From the NCBI GenBank assembly GCA_018302985.1, contig JAGVZA010000017.1, forward strand, positions 1 to 42,828: a stretch of DNA of 42,828 nucleotides. The letters run 5' to 3'. A model generated the notes under the pieces. It was not told the origin of the DNA. It saw nothing but the letters and a program-made list of their open reading frames with translations, and did no database searches. Source of the DNA: Candidatus Woesearchaeota archaeon. GTDB taxonomy: Archaea; Nanobdellota; Nanobdellia; SCGC-AAA011-G17; UBA489. This document shows positions 41,074 to 42,828 of the stretch, piece by piece. The translations under genes and the position numbers were made by a program. Every line of letters starts with the position of its first letter. Within the stretch, counting starts at the first letter, position 1.

Positions 41074-41838
41074 ATGCATAAGAGAGGATTATTTACTGTT
41101 GTTGTTCTGTTGCTAGCAGCTTCTTTTTTAGCTTCTTTTCTTGACCCTAGTATAACTGGTGATGTAGTTCGCAGTTCACACACTAAATCTTATATTCCTA
41201 ATCAGCAACCAGTTTCTGTTGTTTCTTCTCCTTCACAAGAAAAAGTACTTTCTTCACTGCAAAGTCTAGTGCTGCAACAGTTTCCTGCTCTTACTCCTAC
41301 CAATACTTTTTCTGGCCAAAAAAGCAAAAGCACCAGCAGTTTTTTTTCTGGACTTATCTGCCCCTGGGAAAGCAGAACTTGTGAAGCCTTGGGATTTGTC
41401 AAAAAAGAAAACTACCCCATGACTCAAAACGGATTAACTACATGTGTACAACAAGCTTTAACTGCATGTCAACAAGCTTCCAAAAATGCTGCTATAGCAA
41501 AAGTTAAACTGTGCTCTCAAAATGCACAGGCAAGCTGCACCAATAAAAATGTACGAACTACTGATCGTATTCCTGAGAAATTTTGTTTCTTTAAACAGGC
41601 TTCAGATGTTACTGTGAACCCTTGTTTTTTAAATTCTATTCATGTCGAAGGCAGTGGCCAACATTGTTTTGCTTTATTTACAGAACGGGGAACTCTTCAA
41701 CAGGCTCTTCGTTGTCAACCCTCTACTAAAATTGCAGCCTTGCAACTCTCTTGCAGCGCTACTTATAAAGTTTTTTCTACACATTCTTGCAAAGTAGATT
41801 CTGTAATTAAATCCGCTTCTAGGACTTTAACTTATTAA
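41074..41838 (+). CDS. Exported cysteine-containing protein of unknown function
   Basis: A 254-aa protein with an N-terminal membrane segment (about 5-24) followed by SITGDVV, then a Ser/Gln-rich linker of about 65 residues and a globular domain with 12 cysteines, an even number. Most come in pairs spaced by 7-8 residues (CPWESRTC, CVQQALTAC, CSQNAQASC). No family is recognised. Its position between the thioredoxin-like gene and the VKOR-like gene suggests that it is a substrate or part of the disulfide-forming set. Confidence 0.65.
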   Translation: MHKRGLFTVVVLLLAASFLASFLDPSITGDVVRSSHTKSYIPNQQPVSVVSSPSQEKVLSSLQSLVLQQFPALTPTNTFSGQKSKSTSSFFSGLICPWESRTCEALGFVKKENYPMTQNGLTTCVQQALTACQQASKNAAIAKVKLCSQNAQASCTNKNVRTTDRIPEKFCFFKQASDVTVNPCFLNSIHVEGSGQHCFALFTERGTLQQALRCQPSTKIAALQLSCSATYKVFSTHSCKVDSVIKSASRTLTY

Positions 41839-41858
41839 CTTCCTAGTGAAAGAGAAAC

Positions 41859-41868
41859 TTATTTAAAC
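41859..41868 (+). promoter_or_regulatory. TATA box of the micro-gene/VKOR-like unit
   Basis: TTATTTAAAC centred 26 nt before the ATG at 41889. It supports the 23-codon frame as a leaderless first gene. Confidence 0.55.
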
Positions 41869-41888
41869 ACCATTATCTGCACAAATCT

Positions 41889-41960
41889 ATGCCAGGAAAA
41901 AAGAGTGGAAAAAAGTCTTCTGGAAAGAAAAAGAGACCAAATGTCTGTGAAGTTTGCTAA
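41889..41960 (+). CDS. 23-aa lysine-rich microprotein ending in CEVC
   Basis: A complete short frame from the ATG at 41889 to TAA at 41958-41960. The peptide starts MPGKKSGKKSSGKKKRPN and ends VCEVC, with ten lysines or arginines and a C-terminal CxxC. The ATG stands 26 nt behind a TATA box, the spacing of the leaderless genes of this window, so it would be the first translated unit of its transcript. The VKOR-like gene starts 12 nt after its stop, behind TTTTGAGGC. The tail could bind metal or undergo redox change; the basic part could bind RNA or ribosomes. A leader peptide is an alternative. Confidence 0.5.
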   Translation: MPGKKSGKKSSGKKKRPNVCEVC

Positions 41961-41972
41961 TTTTGAGGCATC

Positions 41973-42473
41973 ATGCACTTAGCACGTCGACTTCATTGGC
42001 TTAGAATAGTAGCTCTCATTGGTAGTCTTCTCTCTCTTCTTTTAACTTATACTTATGCTACTGGGAAAGGTTCTTTATGTACTTTAGGTGACTATTTTGT
42101 TTGTACCTTATCTGAAACTTCTTACGCTACTGTTGATGGCATCTTTCAGTTCTTCAGCTTAACTTTAGGCAATACTCTTCCCAGCGCTTCTGTAGGCATT
42201 CCCAATAGTTTTATATTTCTTTTAGGTTTTCTAATCTTACTTTTCTTTAGCTATAGATTCACTTCTTCGTCTCTCTCTGGATTAAAGATTACTTTTTATA
42301 TTTTAGCAGCCTATAGTGTTTTCTTAACGTATGCAGAGACTTATGTGTTGTATACTCTATCTCTCTTGGGAATTGTGATGAGTGTGCTTGTGTTTGCGAG
42401 CTTATGGTTATTGGTTGGACTGCACACCTTGGAACAAAAAAAATCAAAACAATCTCCACGAAAACGACGCTGA
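41973..42473 (+). CDS. VKOR-like membrane protein lacking the catalytic CxxC
   Basis: A 166-aa protein with four predicted TMs in the VKOR arrangement. After TM1 it has the loop pair C-x7-C (Cys36, Cys44 in LCTLGDYFVC), then S-x-x-S-Y-A, GIPNSFIFLLGF, and TM3-TM4 with FLTYAETYVLYTLSLLGIVMS. In working VKOR proteins the last block reads Y-x-x-x-x-C-x-x-C-x-x-S; here the two cysteines are Ser130 and Gly133. The quinone-side active site is therefore absent, although the shuttle cysteines remain. It may be a degenerate or specialised VKOR. It follows the 23-codon micro-gene by 12 nt. Confidence 0.62.
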   Translation: MHLARRLHWLRIVALIGSLLSLLLTYTYATGKGSLCTLGDYFVCTLSETSYATVDGIFQFFSLTLGNTLPSASVGIPNSFIFLLGFLILLFFSYRFTSSSLSGLKITFYILAAYSVFLTYAETYVLYTLSLLGIVMSVLVFASLWLLVGLHTLEQKKSKQSPRKRR

Positions 42474-42542
42474 TTAAACTATCAGTATTAACTGAGACCG
42501 AAATTTTCCTTTAATGTCTTTATTCTTAATGAAAGAGAGTAA

Positions 42543-42812
42543 TTATTCACCAACACCAATAAAAGTTGACGTCAAATAACCTTTCTCTTTTGCTATCTTT
42601 TTACCTCTGATAACTAAGCTTTTCAAGAATTCTGTATCAGCTTCAGTGAAGGTTTCTATGAAAAACTCTGTAAGTTTTTGATAATCAAAATCATCATCTC
42701 TAGATAAACTCTTACCATTTTGTTCATATGCTTCTCGTACTTTCTTTGCAGTACTTGCCATAACAAAGTATTCCGAACCGATGATAGGAACAACAAGGCT
42801 ATACTGCATCAT
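42543..42812 (-). CDS. Unknown small protein at the right edge, possibly 5'-extended
   Basis: An 89-aa frame from ATG at 42812. The frame stays open upstream (P-E-T-I-K) to the window edge, so the true start may lie outside. The product has a short hydrophobic N-terminus (YSLVVPIIGSEYFVMA) and helical, charged remainder. No family is recognised. Confidence 0.5.
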   Translation of the reverse strand: MMQYSLVVPIIGSEYFVMASTAKKVREAYEQNGKSLSRDDDFDYQKLTEFFIETFTEADTEFLKSLVIRGKKIAKEKGYLTSTFIGVGE

Positions 42813-42828
42813 CTTTATGGTTTCAGGA

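Noticed and set aside
1-42828. Search by eye for tRNA, rRNA, CRISPR repeats, transposase and integrase genes
   Set aside because: No TFC-arm-like tRNA ends, regularly spaced short repeats or transposase/integrase motifs were found. Small guide RNAs cannot be excluded by reading.

Overview
The window is AT-rich archaeal chromosome. The best guess is a DPANN lineage of the Woesearchaeota/Pacearchaeota kind. The evidence is the class III (archaellin/pilin-type) signal peptides, a FlaI/TadA-type ATPase with two FlaJ/TadC-type membrane proteins, KaiC-like ATPases, an Lhr helicase with an intein, and many genes whose start codon lies about 25-28 nt behind an archaeal TATA box (often TTTTTATAG), i.e. 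leaderless transcripts. I see no rRNA, tRNA, CRISPR array or transposase. Taxonomy is inferred from gene content only.

Left part (1-12.8 kb): an edge-truncated alpha/beta-hydrolase-like gene; a membrane-anchored Lon-type (S16) protease overlapping a membrane-anchored DUF151 (bifunctional nuclease) protein and an unknown protein; an UlaG-like metallo-beta-lactamase; a methyltransferase; two lineage-type unknowns; a RhuM-family accessory gene flanked by an 11-bp direct repeat and ending in an apparent -1 frame change; a two-TM potassium channel; two lipoproteins (one a COG4880-type beta-propeller); a Kelch + LamG secreted protein; and a protein with a C-terminal J domain.

Middle part (12.8-25.1 kb): a DUF4258/DUF2283 toxin-antitoxin-like pair whose second gene is frame-disrupted; a 50-aa zinc-ribbon protein; Lhr helicase interrupted exactly in motif VI by a 461-aa intein with homing endonuclease; and a MacB-type ABC operon (damaged PadR regulator with a palindromic operator, ATPase, secreted Ig-like membrane protein, two FtsX permeases). 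Then follow DUF2203, a metallophosphoesterase, a GT-A glycosyltransferase and a glutaredoxin-like protein lacking both active-site cysteines.

Right part (25.1-42.8 kb): a compact Tad-like pilus locus with six pilin-like proteins, a six-TM protein ending in a winged helix, the secretion ATPase and two T2SSF-domain proteins. Beside it sits a divergent KaiC module: a P-loop-less KaiC-like protein plus a six-TM protein on one strand, and two intact KaiC-like ATPases on the other. The two transcription units share a promoter region with a perfect 7-3-7 dyad. Next come a cysteine-rich surface protein in an operon with CorA, then genes suggesting oxidative folding: an anchored thioredoxin-like protein (WCPHC), a secreted 12-Cys protein and a VKOR-like protein whose catalytic CxxC reads SLLG. 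The VKOR gene is preceded by a 23-codon leaderless micro-gene ending in CEVC. A PfkB sugar kinase lies between them. The pilins and surface proteins are cysteine-rich, so the pilus and the disulfide genes may be functionally linked.
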